Of a DNA stretch of 64,000 nt, positions 18,107 to 27,785 are shown piece after piece (position 1 is the first letter of the stretch; each line of letters opens with the position of its first letter). The position numbers and the translations under genes are program-made. The DNA lies in assembly GCF_026427355.1 (NCBI RefSeq), contig NZ_CP102664.1, positions 2,790,001-2,854,000 on the forward strand, written 5' to 3'. Under the pieces are notes generated by a model. The model worked only from the letters and a program-made list of their open reading frames with translations. It did no database searches and had not been told where the DNA came from. This DNA is from Sphingobium sp. JS3065. GTDB lineage: Bacteria > Pseudomonadota > Alphaproteobacteria > Sphingomonadales > Sphingomonadaceae.

Positions 18107-21100
18107 ATGGCAAATTTCTTCAACGTGGTGGGTAGCCAGACCATCGTGGCGGGCAATGAAAAGGACCAGTTCTTCGCCTTCACCCGCCTCGCCAATCTGG
18201 ATATGGTGCGCCCCGACGCGGTGCTGGCGCAGCTCGTCTGGAACTCCGGAATCCTCACCGGCAGCGGTCCGGCCTATCAACTGACCGCGACGAATATCCA
18301 GATTTCCATGGACATGCTGATGGGCGGCGCGGGAACCGACGTCATCTACGGGTCCAATCTGGCCGACGCGATCTTCTACAATAATGGCGCGATTTCCGGC
18401 GGTTTCGGCAGTTTCGACAATATCGAGCAGTTCTGGCTGGGCGACGGCGACGACATCATAGACCTGACGGCGCACGGCGCGGGCGGCATCGACTATGCGA
18501 AGGACGTATTGGTCCAGGCGGGGCTGGGCAATGACGTCATCATCGGCGGCGCGGGCAAGGACAATCTGCAGGGCGACGGCGGCAACGACATCATCTTCGG
18601 CTGGCGCGGCAGCGACACCATATCGGGCGGAGCGGGCGACGACCTGCTCTATGGCGACGATCTGGGCTTCAACGGCATCGCCGGGGACGACACGATCGAC
18701 GGCGGCACGGGCAACGACATCCTCTATGGCGGCCGCGGCAGCGACAAGATGACCGGCGGCGATGACGACGATATCCTCTACGGTCAGGCGGGCGGCGACA
18801 ATCTGTCGGGCGGGAGCGGCAACGACACGCTTTATGGCGACGATGACGACACCAACAGCAACGACACGCTGAACGGCGATGCGGGCAACGACCGGCTCTA
18901 TGGCGGCGCGGGCAATGACGAATTATATGGCGGCACGGGCGACGACCTGATCGATGGCGGCACCGGCAACGACTATATGCATGGCGGCGCCGGTAACGAC
19001 ACCATCCTGGCGGGCGCGGGCAGCGACGTGATCGACGGCAGCGCCGATATCGACACCATCGTCTTTTCCGGCAACCGGATGGACTATGCCTTCACGCTGC
19101 AAACCGACGGCAGCTTCATCGCGGTCGACCAGCGCGCCGGATCGCCCGAAGGCAGCAAGACGATCCGCAATGTCGAGTTCTTCCAGTTCGCGGACATGAC
19201 GACGCCCTCGACGGCACTCAACGCGCCGCCGGTCATTACATCGAACGGCGGCGGCGCGAGCGCGGCGCTGGCCATCGATGAGAACGGCACGGCGGTCACC
19301 ACCGTCGCCGCGACCGATCCCGACGCCGGGCAGACCGTGGGCTTTTCCATCGTCGGCGGCGACGATGCCGCGCTGTTCGCCATCGATGCCGCGACGGGCG
19401 AGTTGCGCTTCATCGTCCCGCCCAATTTCGAGAGTCCGGCCGATGCCGATGGCGACAATGTCTATCAACTGACCGTCGCCGCCAATGACGGCAATGGCGG
19501 GGTGGACATGCAGACGCTGTCCGTGACCGTGCGCGACGTGCCGGACGGTTTTGCGCCGGTCATCACCTCCAATGGCGGGGGCGCTTCGGCGGCGATCACG
19601 GTCGATGAGAATGCGACCGCGGTTACCGGCGTGACGGCGACGGACGCCGACGGGCCGTCGATCCTCTATTCGATTGTCGGTGGGGCGGACGCCGCGCTGT
19701 TCGCCATCGATGCGACGACCGGAGCGCTCAGCTTCCAGACCGCGCCCGACCATGAAGCGCCCACCGACGCGGATCACGACAATGTCTATGACGTGATCGT
19801 GCAGGCCAGCGACGGCACCAACAGCGACCAGCAGACGCTGTCCGTCACCATCGCCAACCTCAACGACAATGCGCCCGTGCTGACATCCTATGGCGGGGCG
19901 GCTTCCGCGACCTTGTCGGTGGCGGAGAACAGCCTGATCGCCGCCATGGTGCAGGCCAGCGACGCCGATGGAACCGCGCTCAGCTACAGCATCAGCGGCG
20001 GCGCGGACGCGGCGCTGTTCACCATCGACGCGGCGACCGGCGCGCTGAGCTTCCAGACCGCGCCCGATTATGAAGCGCCCGGCGACAGCGATGGCGACCG
20101 CATCTACAATGTGATCGTCAGCGCCAGCGACGGCGCCAGCATCGTCGCGCAGACCCTGGCGATCACCGTCACCAACCTCAACGACAATGCGCCGGTCATC
20201 ACCTCCAATGGCGGGGGCGCTTCGGCGGCGATCGTCATGGCGGAAAATGCCGGGGCCGTGACGGTCGTGACCGCCACCGACGCCGACGGCACGACGCCCG
20301 GCTTTGCCATATCGGGCGGAGCGGACGCGGCGCTGTTCACCATCGACGCAGTGACGGGCGCGCTGTCCTTCATCAATCCGCCCGATTTTGAAAACCGGCT
20401 CGATGCCGATGGCGACGGCATTTATCAGGTGACGGTCCGCGCGACCGACGGCAGCAATGCCGACGACCAGTTGCTGTCCATCACCATTACCGACGTGGTG
20501 GAGGGCGGGAAGACCATCACCGGCTCCTCCGGCAACAACCTCATCAACCCGACGACGACCGTGCTCGCCTATCAGACGACCGCGCTCAACGACACCATCC
20601 ATGCACTGGCGGGCAACGACACGATCGATGGCGGCGCGGGCGCGGATTATATGGATGGCGGCGCGGGCAACGATATTTTCTACGTCGACACCTTTTCGGA
20701 CGACGGCTTTGCCGGGAATGACGATCAGGTCGTCGAACTGGCGGGCGGCGGCAGCGATCTGGTCAATGCCTCGGTCAGCTATCGCCTGGCCGCCAATGTC
20801 GAGAAATTGACCCTGACGGGCGCGGCGACGATCAACGGCTTCGGCAACGACCTTGCCAACAGCATCACCGGCAACGACGCGGCGAACCTGCTGTCGGGCG
20901 GTCTGGGCGCGGACATCCTCTACGGCATGGGCGGCGCCGACAGGCTGGAAGGCGGGGATGACAATGACAATCTGTTCGGCGGCGACGGCAATGATGTGCT
21001 GACCGGCGGCGCGGGCGACGATTATCTGGATGGCGGCACGGGCGCCGACAGCATGACCGGGGGGCTGGGCAACGACAACTATATCGTCGATAGCTGGTCC

Positions 21101-21844
21101 GATGACGGCAACGGCGCCAATGACGACCTGATCTTCGAACTGGCGGGCGAAGGCACCGATCAGGTCAACGCCTCCGTCAGCTACAGGCTGGCGGCGGAGA
21201 TCGAGAAGCTGGTGCTGACCGGCTCCGACGCTATCGACGGCACCGGCAATGACCTCGCCAACAGCATCACCGGCAATGGCGGCCAGAACGGCCTCTGGGG
21301 CGGTTCAGGCAACGACACCATGCTGGGCAATGGCGGCGACGACCGGCTCTATGGCGAGGATGGGCAGGACAGCCTGGACGGCGGCGCGGGCAACGACCTG
21401 CTGGATGGCGGCGCGGCGGGCGACACGCTGAAGGGCGGCGCAGGCAGCGACATGCTGATCGGCGGCGCGGGCAAGGACGCGCTGACCGGCGGGACCGAGG
21501 CGGACATGTTCATCTTCAACCGCGGCGACACGACGCTCAACACCGCGAGCTATGACCGGATCACCGATTTCAAGACCAGCGAGGGCGACCGCATCGATCT
21601 CGACTTCCTGAACGGCAGCCTGCCGGCCGCCGATTATGCAGAGAGGGCGATCGCCACCAACAATTTTGCCGACGCGCTGGCCGCCGCCAACCCGACCGCC
21701 GGGGTCAATCATGTGACCTTCGTCGCCGGAACGACCGATGGCTGGGTTTTCTACGACGCCAATGGCGATGGGGCTTTCGAACAAAGCGTGCTGCTGCTTG
21801 GCGTCAACACGCTGGCGGGCGTGGATTCGAGCAGCTTCTTCTGA
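18107..21844 (+). CDS. RTX-type calcium-binding protein with cadherin-like repeats (probable secreted adhesin)
   Basis: A 1245-residue protein without a Sec signal peptide. Residues about 75-330 hold many GGxGxDxLxGG-type nonapeptide repeats that form a Ca-binding beta-roll. Residues about 365-800 contain four cadherin-like units, each beginning PVITSNGGGASAA-like and containing FAIDAATGxLxF. Residues about 840-1150 hold a second RTX block, and a serralysin-like C-terminal domain follows, ending GVDSSSFF. This architecture is typical of type I-secreted adhesins and matrix proteins, where the secretion signal is at the C-terminus. No ABC/HlyD export genes are in the window. AGGGGG precedes the ATG. 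It follows the polysaccharide genes, so a role in biofilm matrix is a reasonable inference. Confidence 0.92.
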   Translation: MANFFNVVGSQTIVAGNEKDQFFAFTRLANLDMVRPDAVLAQLVWNSGILTGSGPAYQLTATNIQISMDMLMGGAGTDVIYGSNLADAIFYNNGAISGGFGSFDNIEQFWLGDGDDIIDLTAHGAGGIDYAKDVLVQAGLGNDVIIGGAGKDNLQGDGGNDIIFGWRGSDTISGGAGDDLLYGDDLGFNGIAGDDTIDGGTGNDILYGGRGSDKMTGGDDDDILYGQAGGDNLSGGSGNDTLYGDDDDTNSNDTLNGDAGNDRLYGGAGNDELYGGTGDDLIDGGTGNDYMHGGAGNDTILAGAGSDVIDGSADIDTIVFSGNRMDYAFTLQTDGSFIAVDQRAGSPEGSKTIRNVEFFQFADMTTPSTALNAPPVITSNGGGASAALAIDENGTAVTTVAATDPDAGQTVGFSIVGGDDAALFAIDAATGELRFIVPPNFESPADADGDNVYQLTVAANDGNGGVDMQTLSVTVRDVPDGFAPVITSNGGGASAAITVDENATAVTGVTATDADGPSILYSIVGGADAALFAIDATTGALSFQTAPDHEAPTDADHDNVYDVIVQASDGTNSDQQTLSVTIANLNDNAPVLTSYGGAASATLSVAENSLIAAMVQASDADGTALSYSISGGADAALFTIDAATGALSFQTAPDYEAPGDSDGDRIYNVIVSASDGASIVAQTLAITVTNLNDNAPVITSNGGGASAAIVMAENAGAVTVVTATDADGTTPGFAISGGADAALFTIDAVTGALSFINPPDFENRLDADGDGIYQVTVRATDGSNADDQLLSITITDVVEGGKTITGSSGNNLINPTTTVLAYQTTALNDTIHALAGNDTIDGGAGADYMDGGAGNDIFYVDTFSDDGFAGNDDQVVELAGGGSDLVNASVSYRLAANVEKLTLTGAATINGFGNDLANSITGNDAANLLSGGLGADILYGMGGADRLEGGDDNDNLFGGDGNDVLTGGAGDDYLDGGTGADSMTGGLGNDNYIVDSWSDDGNGANDDLIFELAGEGTDQVNASVSYRLAAEIEKLVLTGSDAIDGTGNDLANSITGNGGQNGLWGGSGNDTMLGNGGDDRLYGEDGQDSLDGGAGNDLLDGGAAGDTLKGGAGSDMLIGGAGKDALTGGTEADMFIFNRGDTTLNTASYDRITDFKTSEGDRIDLDFLNGSLPAADYAERAIATNNFADALAAANPTAGVNHVTFVAGTTDGWVFYDANGDGAFEQSVLLLGVNTLAGVDSSSFF

Positions 21845-21847
21845 CCG

Positions 21848-22348
21848 TCAGTTCAAATGGGCGAATTCGCCATAGCCGCCCTGGAAGAAGAGCAGCGGCT
21901 TGCCCGGCGTCTCCACTTCCAGCGCGATCACCCGGCCCAGCACGATATAATGATCGCCCGCCTCATGCACGGCTTCGAGCTGGCAGTCGATCCAGGCCAC
22001 CACGCCGTCCAGGATCGGCGATCCATTGGCGGAGACATGGTGGGTCACGCCGGCGAACTTGTCGTCACCGCCCTTGGCCGCGAATTGCTGGCAAAGCGGC
22101 TTCTGGTCGCTGGCGAGGATGTTGACGCAGAATTTCCCCGCTTTCTCGATCCGGGGCCAGCTTTGCGAATTTTTCGCGGGGAAAAAGGCGACCAGCGGCG
22201 GGTCGAGCGAGACCGAGGTGAAAGATCCGACCACCATGCCGGTCGGCGCCTGGCTGTCCTCCACCGCCGTCACCACGCACACGCCGGTGGGATAATGGCC
22301 CAGCACCCGGCGGAAGGTGCCACTGTCAAAGGCGACCGCTTCGCTCAT
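21848..22348 (-). CDS. Flavin reductase family protein (FMN-binding split barrel)
   Basis: A 166-residue flavin reductase domain protein of the HpaC/NtaB type. Visible family features are VLGHYPTGVCVVTAV near the N-terminus, GMVVGSFTSVSLDPPLVAFFP (flavin-contact loop), and CQLEAVHEAGDHYIVLGRV. Such enzymes reduce free FMN or FAD with NAD(P)H and supply a partner monooxygenase, but no monooxygenase is in the window. The ATG at 22348 was chosen over a GTG two codons upstream at 22354. The gene ends 3 nt from the convergent RTX gene with no visible terminator between them. Confidence 0.9.
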   Translation of the reverse strand: MSEAVAFDSGTFRRVLGHYPTGVCVVTAVEDSQAPTGMVVGSFTSVSLDPPLVAFFPAKNSQSWPRIEKAGKFCVNILASDQKPLCQQFAAKGGDDKFAGVTHHVSANGSPILDGVVAWIDCQLEAVHEAGDHYIVLGRVIALEVETPGKPLLFFQGGYGEFAHLN

Positions 22349-22530
22349 GCGCACAGCCCCCGACGAGGAAGAATATCGTCACTGATCATCATCGCAGTCT
22401 CTTGTCTCGACTTGGCGCACCATGGCAAGCGAATCCCGCTGATATGTCCATAAGTTTCCCTATCATCCCCCATCCGATATTTCCCAAATCGGGTGGACGA
22501 CGATCTGGCGGCGCTGCTGACCTATAGTCG

Positions 22531-22568
22531 AGACACTCGTGCTCCCGCAGGCGGGAGCACGAGTGTCT
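22531..22568. terminator. 18-bp perfect inverted repeat downstream of maeB
   Basis: The arms 22531-22548 (AGACACTCGTGCTCCCGC) and 22551-22568 are perfect reverse complements with a 2-nt centre. It begins 11 nt after the maeB stop on the minus strand. It has no T-tract on either side, so it may be a Rho-independent-like hairpin, an mRNA 3'-end stabiliser or a protein site. Confidence 0.55.
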
Positions 22569-22579
22569 TCCATGCAGCG

Positions 22580-24841
22580 TCAGACCGCGACGCCTGCCGA
22601 AGCCAGCACCGCCAGCGTCAGCAATTCGGAAGCATTGGACGCCATGGTGGCGATCTGCACCGACTTGTCCATGCCGACCAGCATCGGCCCGATCATCGTC
22701 GCGCCGCCCAGTTCGCGCAGCAGCTTGGCCGAGATATTGGCCGACTGAAGCCCCGGCATCACCAATATGTTGGCCGGTCCGGACAGGCGGCTGAAGGGAT
22801 AATTCTTCATCACCGTCGGGTTGAGCGCCGCATCGGCGGTCATTTCACCTTCGAATTCGAAGTCGACATCGCGTTCTTCCAGCATCTTCACCGCGTCGCG
22901 GACATTGTCGAGGAAGCCGCCCGGCGGGTTGCCGAAATTGGAATAGGAGAGGAAGGCGACGCGCGGATCATGGCCCATGCGCCGGGCGACCGCCACCGTG
23001 CCCTCCGCAATATCCGCCAGTTCCTGCGCCGTGGGACGCTCATTGACCGTCGTGTCGGCCAGGAATACCGTCTTGTCCTTCGTCACCAGCACATGGATGC
23101 CGAAGGGGGTGCGGCCCGCCGCCGGGTCAATCACCCGCTTGATCTCGCGCAGGGTCTGGCCGAACGGGCGGGTCATGCCGGTGATCATCGCGTCGGCATG
23201 GCCCATCTTGACCAGCAGCGAACCGAAGATGTTGCGGTCGCGGTTCACCATCCGCTCGCAATCGCGGCGCAGATAACCCCGGCGCTGGAGCCGTCCATAG
23301 AGCGTGTCGACCATATCCGGCACCAGCGGCGAATTGACGCTGTTGTGCAGTTCGAAGCTTTCCGGATCCTGCACGCCCAGTTCCTTGAGCTTGTCGTAAA
23401 CATGGGCGCGCCCGACCAGCACGGGGATGCCATAGCCCAGCGTGCGGAACTGAATCGCGGCGCGCAGCACCACTTCCTCTTCCGCTTCGGCGAAGACCAC
23501 ACGCTTGGGATTGGCCTTCGCCACCTCATAGGCGGTGGTGAGGACCGAAGTGGTCGGGTTGAGCCGGCCTTTGAGCGACTGGCGATAGGCCGCCATGTCC
23601 GCGATAGGCCGCTGCGCGACGCCGGTTTCCATCGCCGCCTGGGCGACGGCGGACGGCACGACCTCCATCAGGCGCGGGTCGAAGGGCGCGGGGATGATGT
23701 AATCCGGCCCGAAGCTGTGCGAACGGCCATAGGCCTTGGCGACTTCCTCCGGCACCTGTTCGCGCGCGAGGTTGGCGATCGCCTTGGCGGCGGCGAGCTT
23801 CATCGGCTCGTTGATCCCGGTCGCCCGCACGTCCAGCGCGCCGCGGAAGATGAAGGGGAAGCCCAGCACATTGTTGACCTGGTTGGGATAGTCCGACCGG
23901 CCGGTGGCGACGATGGCGTCGGGGCGCACCGCCTTGGCGTCGGGCGGCGCGATTTCCGGGTCGGGATTCGCCATGGCGAAGATGATCGGCTTGTCGGCCA
24001 TCGACTTCACCATGTCCTGCGTCATCGCGCCCGCGACGGACAGGCCCAGGAACACGTCGGCGCCCTTGACCGCTTCGGCCAGGGTGCGGGCGTCGGTCTT
24101 GACCGCATGGGCCGACTTCCACTGGTTCATGCCCTCTGTGCGGCCCTGGTAGATCACGCCCTTGCTGTCGCACATGATGACATTGTCATGCTGGACGCCC
24201 AGCGCCTTGATCAGTTCGGTGCAGGAGATCGACGCCGCGCCCGCGCCGTTCACCACCACCTTCATGTCCTTCATCTCGCGGCCCGTCAGCATCGCCGCGT
24301 TGATGACGCCCGCCGCCGCGATGATCGCGGTTCCGTGCTGGTCGTCATGGAAGACCGGAATGTTCATCCGTTCCTTCAGCGTCTGTTCGATGATGAAGCA
24401 TTCGGGCGCCTTGATGTCTTCCAGGTTGATGCCGCCGAAGGTCGGCTCCATCAGTTCGACGGCGTCGATGAACTTGTCGACATCCTCGGTCTTGAGTTCG
24501 ATGTCGATGCTGTCGACGTCGGCGAAGCGCTTGAACAGCACCGCCTTGCCCTCCATCACCGGCTTGGACGCCAGCGCGCCCAGATTGCCCAGGCCCAGGA
24601 TCGCCGTGCCGTTGGAGATCACCGCGACCAGATTGCCCTTGGCGGTATAATCATAGGCGGTCGTCGGGTCTTCCGCGATGGCGCGCACAGGCACCGCGAC
24701 GCCGGGCGAGTAAGCGAGGCTGAGGTCGCGCTGGGTCGCCATCGGCTTCGACGCGATGATCTCGATCTTGCCGGGGCGTCCCGTCGAGTGGAAGAACAGC
24801 GCCTCGCGCTCGGAAAATTCCACATTCGACTTGTCGGTCAT
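22580..24841 (-). CDS. maeB: NADP-dependent malic enzyme with C-terminal phosphotransacetylase-like domain (MaeB type)
   Basis: A 753-residue two-domain protein. Residues 1 to about 430 are the malic enzyme: SLAYSPGVAVP, TAILGLGNLGALASKPVMEGKA-type cofactor region, and VVVNGAGAASISC for NADP binding. From about 430 to the end it has the phosphate acetyltransferase-like domain (VVFAEAEEEVVLRAA, then ADTTVNERPTAQELADIA), as in MaeB/TME proteobacterial enzymes where this domain is regulatory. It decarboxylates malate to pyruvate with NADPH formation. The start is the ATG at 24841, preceded by AAGGGGTG. The open frame upstream reads through the palindromic element at 24882-25025 and is not translated in my view. 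It is divergent from mutS. Confidence 0.95.
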   Translation of the reverse strand: MTDKSNVEFSEREALFFHSTGRPGKIEIIASKPMATQRDLSLAYSPGVAVPVRAIAEDPTTAYDYTAKGNLVAVISNGTAILGLGNLGALASKPVMEGKAVLFKRFADVDSIDIELKTEDVDKFIDAVELMEPTFGGINLEDIKAPECFIIEQTLKERMNIPVFHDDQHGTAIIAAAGVINAAMLTGREMKDMKVVVNGAGAASISCTELIKALGVQHDNVIMCDSKGVIYQGRTEGMNQWKSAHAVKTDARTLAEAVKGADVFLGLSVAGAMTQDMVKSMADKPIIFAMANPDPEIAPPDAKAVRPDAIVATGRSDYPNQVNNVLGFPFIFRGALDVRATGINEPMKLAAAKAIANLAREQVPEEVAKAYGRSHSFGPDYIIPAPFDPRLMEVVPSAVAQAAMETGVAQRPIADMAAYRQSLKGRLNPTTSVLTTAYEVAKANPKRVVFAEAEEEVVLRAAIQFRTLGYGIPVLVGRAHVYDKLKELGVQDPESFELHNSVNSPLVPDMVDTLYGRLQRRGYLRRDCERMVNRDRNIFGSLLVKMGHADAMITGMTRPFGQTLREIKRVIDPAAGRTPFGIHVLVTKDKTVFLADTTVNERPTAQELADIAEGTVAVARRMGHDPRVAFLSYSNFGNPPGGFLDNVRDAVKMLEERDVDFEFEGEMTADAALNPTVMKNYPFSRLSGPANILVMPGLQSANISAKLLRELGGATMIGPMLVGMDKSVQIATMASNASELLTLAVLASAGVAV

Positions 24842-24881
24842 GGCTGCACCCACCCCTTGTTTGGAACAATAAACTCGCCCG

Positions 24882-25025
24882 TAGGGCGGTCCGGCATTCA
24901 GTTCAGGCGGAGCCGAAAAGGGCGATTTTCGAGCACCGGAGCGCAGCGTACTCAAGTACGTGAGCACCGAAGCGCAGAAAATCGCGCTTTGCAGGCCCGC
25001 ATGGGCTGAATGCCGAACCGCCCTA
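24882..25025. repeat. Nested palindromic element, copy A (maeB-mutS intergenic)
   Basis: A 20-nt outer arm TAGGGCGGTCCGGCATTCAG (24882-24901) is complementary, with one mismatch, to 25006-25025. Inside, GCGATTTTC (24922-24930) pairs with GAAAATCGC (24977-24985), and CGTAC-TCAA-GTACG forms the centre. Two direct repeats GAGCACCGGAGCGCAG / GAGCACCGAAGCGCAG (24931-24946 and 24963-24978) flank the centre. The same core occurs at 32976-33115. It is 40 nt upstream of the maeB start. Confidence 0.85.
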
Positions 25026-25124
25026 GCGGCAGGAATATCTTGTGGGCAAGTGCGAGAAGCGCAATTTTCCAGCTGTTTCCCGAAGCTCTGGTTTCCACGG
25101 ATGGTTCACGCTATCCGCTGTGCC

Positions 25125-27776
25125 ATGGCGCGAACGATCGACACATCCACGCAACAAGCCACGCCCATGATGGCGCAATATCTGTCTCTCAAGGCGGAGG
25201 CGCAGGACTGCCTGCTCTTTTACCGCATGGGCGATTTTTTCGAACTTTTCTTCGAGGATGCGAAGGCGGCGGCGGCCACGCTCGATATCGCGCTCACCAG
25301 CCGGGGCGAACATGGCGGCGCGCCGATCCCGATGTGCGGCGTGCCGGTGCACAGCGCGGAGGCCTATCTGGCGCGGCTGATCAAGGCCGGGCATCGCGTC
25401 GCCATCGCCGAACAGACCGAAACGCCCGCGCAGGCCAAGGCGCGTGGGTCCAAATCCCTCGTCGCCCGCGCCATCGTCCGCTATGTGACGGCGGGCACGC
25501 TGACCGAGGAGACGCTGCTCGACAGCCGGCGCGACAATATGCTGGTGGCGCTGGCGCAGGTGGGGGGCGAAGAGGCGGGCGAATATGGCCTGGCCGCCGC
25601 AGACATTTCGACCGGGCGCTTCGAGACGCTGACTTTGCGGGCGGCCGATATGGCCGCCGAACTGGCGCGCCTGCGGCCGAGCGAGATCGTGTTGCCGGAC
25701 GGGCTGGACCTTGATCTGCCCGATTCCCACCCGTTCGACCGATCGGCCTTTTCCGGCAGCCGGGCCGAAGCGGCGCTGAAGCGTATCTTCGGGGTCGCCA
25801 CTCTGGACGGATTCGGCCAGTTCGGCCGCGCCGAACTGGCGGCCATGGGCGGCCTGCTCAGCTATCTCGACCATGCGGGCAAGGGTACCCTGCCTTTCCT
25901 CGCCCCGCCCAGCGCCAAGGCCAGCGGCGCGCATGTCGCCATCGACGCCGCGACCCGCGAGAGCCTGGAAATCACCGCCACCATGAACGGCACGCGGGCG
26001 GGCAGCCTGTTGGGAGCGGTCGACCGGACCGTCACCGGCGCGGGCGCGCGCTTGCTGGCGCAGGATCTGTCCGCGCCGCTGATGGATCAGGCGGCCATCG
26101 AGGCGCGGCTGGGCCTTGTTCAACTGTTCCATGACGATAGCATGCTGCGCGACCAGTTGCGGGTGGCTTTGCGCGCTCTGCCGGACATCGGGCGCGCTCT
26201 GGGCCGCCTCGCCATGGGCAGGGGCAGTCCGCGCGATCTGGGCCAGTTGAGGGACGGGCTGGGCGAAGCGCGGCTGCTGCGCGAGCGGCTGGGACGCCTG
26301 CCCGACCAGCCGTTGCTGCTGGCCCAATTGCTTCCCTCATTGGATGGCCATGGCGCGCTGGTCGACAGCCTGTCCCGCGCCCTCGTCCCCAGCCCGCCGA
26401 CCGAAACCGCCAGTGGGGGTTATATCGCGGACGGCTATGACCCGGCGCTGGATGAGCTGCGCCGTCTCGCCGGGGATGGCCGCCGCGCCATCGCCGCGCT
26501 GGAGGCGAAATATCGCGAGCAGACGGGCATCGCCTCGCTCAAGATCCGCCACAACGGCGTTCTGGGCTATCATGTCGAGGTGCCTGCCCGCGCCGCCGAC
26601 CCGTTGATGCAGCCCGGCAGCGGCTTCACCCATCGCCAGACGCTGGCCGGGGTGGTGCGCTTCAATTCGGTCGACCTGCACGAACAAGCGAGCCGCGTCG
26701 CGCAGGCAGGCGCTCATGCATTGGTGGCCGAGGCCGCGCATCTGGAGGAGCTGATCGAAGCCACCCTCGCCCGCAAGGCGGAGATCGCCCGCGCCGCGGA
26801 CGCCCTCGCCCGGCTCGACGTGGCGGCGGCGCTGGCCGAGCGGGCGGCGGAGGGCGGCTGGCAGCGGCCCCATTTCCTGCCCGAAGACGGCGAGGGGCCG
26901 TGCCTGGAAATCATGGGCGGCCGCCATCCGGTGGTGGAGGACGCGCTCCGCCGCGACGGTCAGCCTTTCGTCGCCAATGACTGCCGGCTGGTGACCGGGG
27001 ACCGGCTATGGCTGGTGACGGGGCCGAACATGGGCGGCAAGTCCACCTTCCTGCGGCAGAACGCCATCATCGTGATTCTCGCCCAAGCGGGAGCCTATGT
27101 GCCCGCGCAGTCCGCGACCCTGACGCTGGTCGACCGATTGTTCAGCCGCGTCGGCGCATCGGACAATCTGGCGAAGGGCCGCTCGACCTTCATGGTCGAG
27201 ATGGTGGAGACCGCCGCCATCCTGGCCCAGGCAACGGAGCGCAGCTTCGTCATCCTGGATGAAGTCGGGCGCGGCACGTCGACCTATGACGGGCTGGCGC
27301 TGGCATGGGCGGTGGTGGAGGCGGTGCATGAGGTCAATCGCTGCCGCTGCCTGTTCGCGACGCACTATCATGAACTGACGCGGCTGGCGGAAACCCTGTC
27401 CTCGCTCTCGCTCCACCATGTCCGGGCGCGGGAGTGGAAGGGCGATCTGGTGTTGCTGCACGAGGTGGCGGAAGGACCGGCGGATCGCAGCTACGGTCTG
27501 GCCGTGGCGCGGCTGGCCGGGCTGCCGCCTGCGGTCCTCAAGCGGGCGAAGGACGTCCTCTCCCGCCTCGAAGCGGGCAAGGCCAGGACCGGCGGCATCG
27601 CGGCTGGGCTGGACGACCTGCCCCTGTTCGCCGCCGCCACCGCGCAGGTGGAGGAAAAGGCCGATCCCCTTCGCGCCGCGCTGAACGGCATCGACGCCGA
27701 CGCGCTTTCCCCCCGCGAGGCGCTCGATCAACTCTACCGCCTCAAGCAACTGGCGGCAGCCGGTCAGGAAGACTAG
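25125..27776 (+). CDS. mutS: DNA mismatch repair protein MutS
   Basis: An 883-residue MutS, close to the usual length. The mismatch-recognition Phe-x-Glu lies in MGDFFELF near the N-terminus. Connector, clamp and core domains follow. The ATPase has Walker A GPNMGGKSTFLRQNA (about residue 631-645), an SxxS-like SRVGASDNLAKGRSTFMVEM stretch, Walker B FVILDEVGRGTSTYDG and the ATHYHEL motif. It binds mispairs and recruits MutL. I chose the ATG at 25125; the open frame begins earlier inside the palindromic element and lacks a ribosome-binding site. Another ATG pair close downstream (PMMAQYL) is also possible. It is followed 9 nt later by glnD. Confidence 0.96.
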   Translation: MARTIDTSTQQATPMMAQYLSLKAEAQDCLLFYRMGDFFELFFEDAKAAAATLDIALTSRGEHGGAPIPMCGVPVHSAEAYLARLIKAGHRVAIAEQTETPAQAKARGSKSLVARAIVRYVTAGTLTEETLLDSRRDNMLVALAQVGGEEAGEYGLAAADISTGRFETLTLRAADMAAELARLRPSEIVLPDGLDLDLPDSHPFDRSAFSGSRAEAALKRIFGVATLDGFGQFGRAELAAMGGLLSYLDHAGKGTLPFLAPPSAKASGAHVAIDAATRESLEITATMNGTRAGSLLGAVDRTVTGAGARLLAQDLSAPLMDQAAIEARLGLVQLFHDDSMLRDQLRVALRALPDIGRALGRLAMGRGSPRDLGQLRDGLGEARLLRERLGRLPDQPLLLAQLLPSLDGHGALVDSLSRALVPSPPTETASGGYIADGYDPALDELRRLAGDGRRAIAALEAKYREQTGIASLKIRHNGVLGYHVEVPARAADPLMQPGSGFTHRQTLAGVVRFNSVDLHEQASRVAQAGAHALVAEAAHLEELIEATLARKAEIARAADALARLDVAAALAERAAEGGWQRPHFLPEDGEGPCLEIMGGRHPVVEDALRRDGQPFVANDCRLVTGDRLWLVTGPNMGGKSTFLRQNAIIVILAQAGAYVPAQSATLTLVDRLFSRVGASDNLAKGRSTFMVEMVETAAILAQATERSFVILDEVGRGTSTYDGLALAWAVVEAVHEVNRCRCLFATHYHELTRLAETLSSLSLHHVRAREWKGDLVLLHEVAEGPADRSYGLAVARLAGLPPAVLKRAKDVLSRLEAGKARTGGIAAGLDDLPLFAAATAQVEEKADPLRAALNGIDADALSPREALDQLYRLKQLAAAGQED

Positions 27777-27785
27777 AAAAGCCCT

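Noticed and set aside
18923..20602. A 559-residue minus-strand frame opposite the RTX repeats
   Set aside because: It is the reverse reading of the repetitive RTX/cadherin sequence; repeats on one strand force long frames on the other.
22493..25009. An 838-residue plus-strand open frame antisense to maeB
   Set aside because: It follows the high-GC third-position pattern of maeB, has no recognisable domain and no ribosome site. maeB itself is certain.
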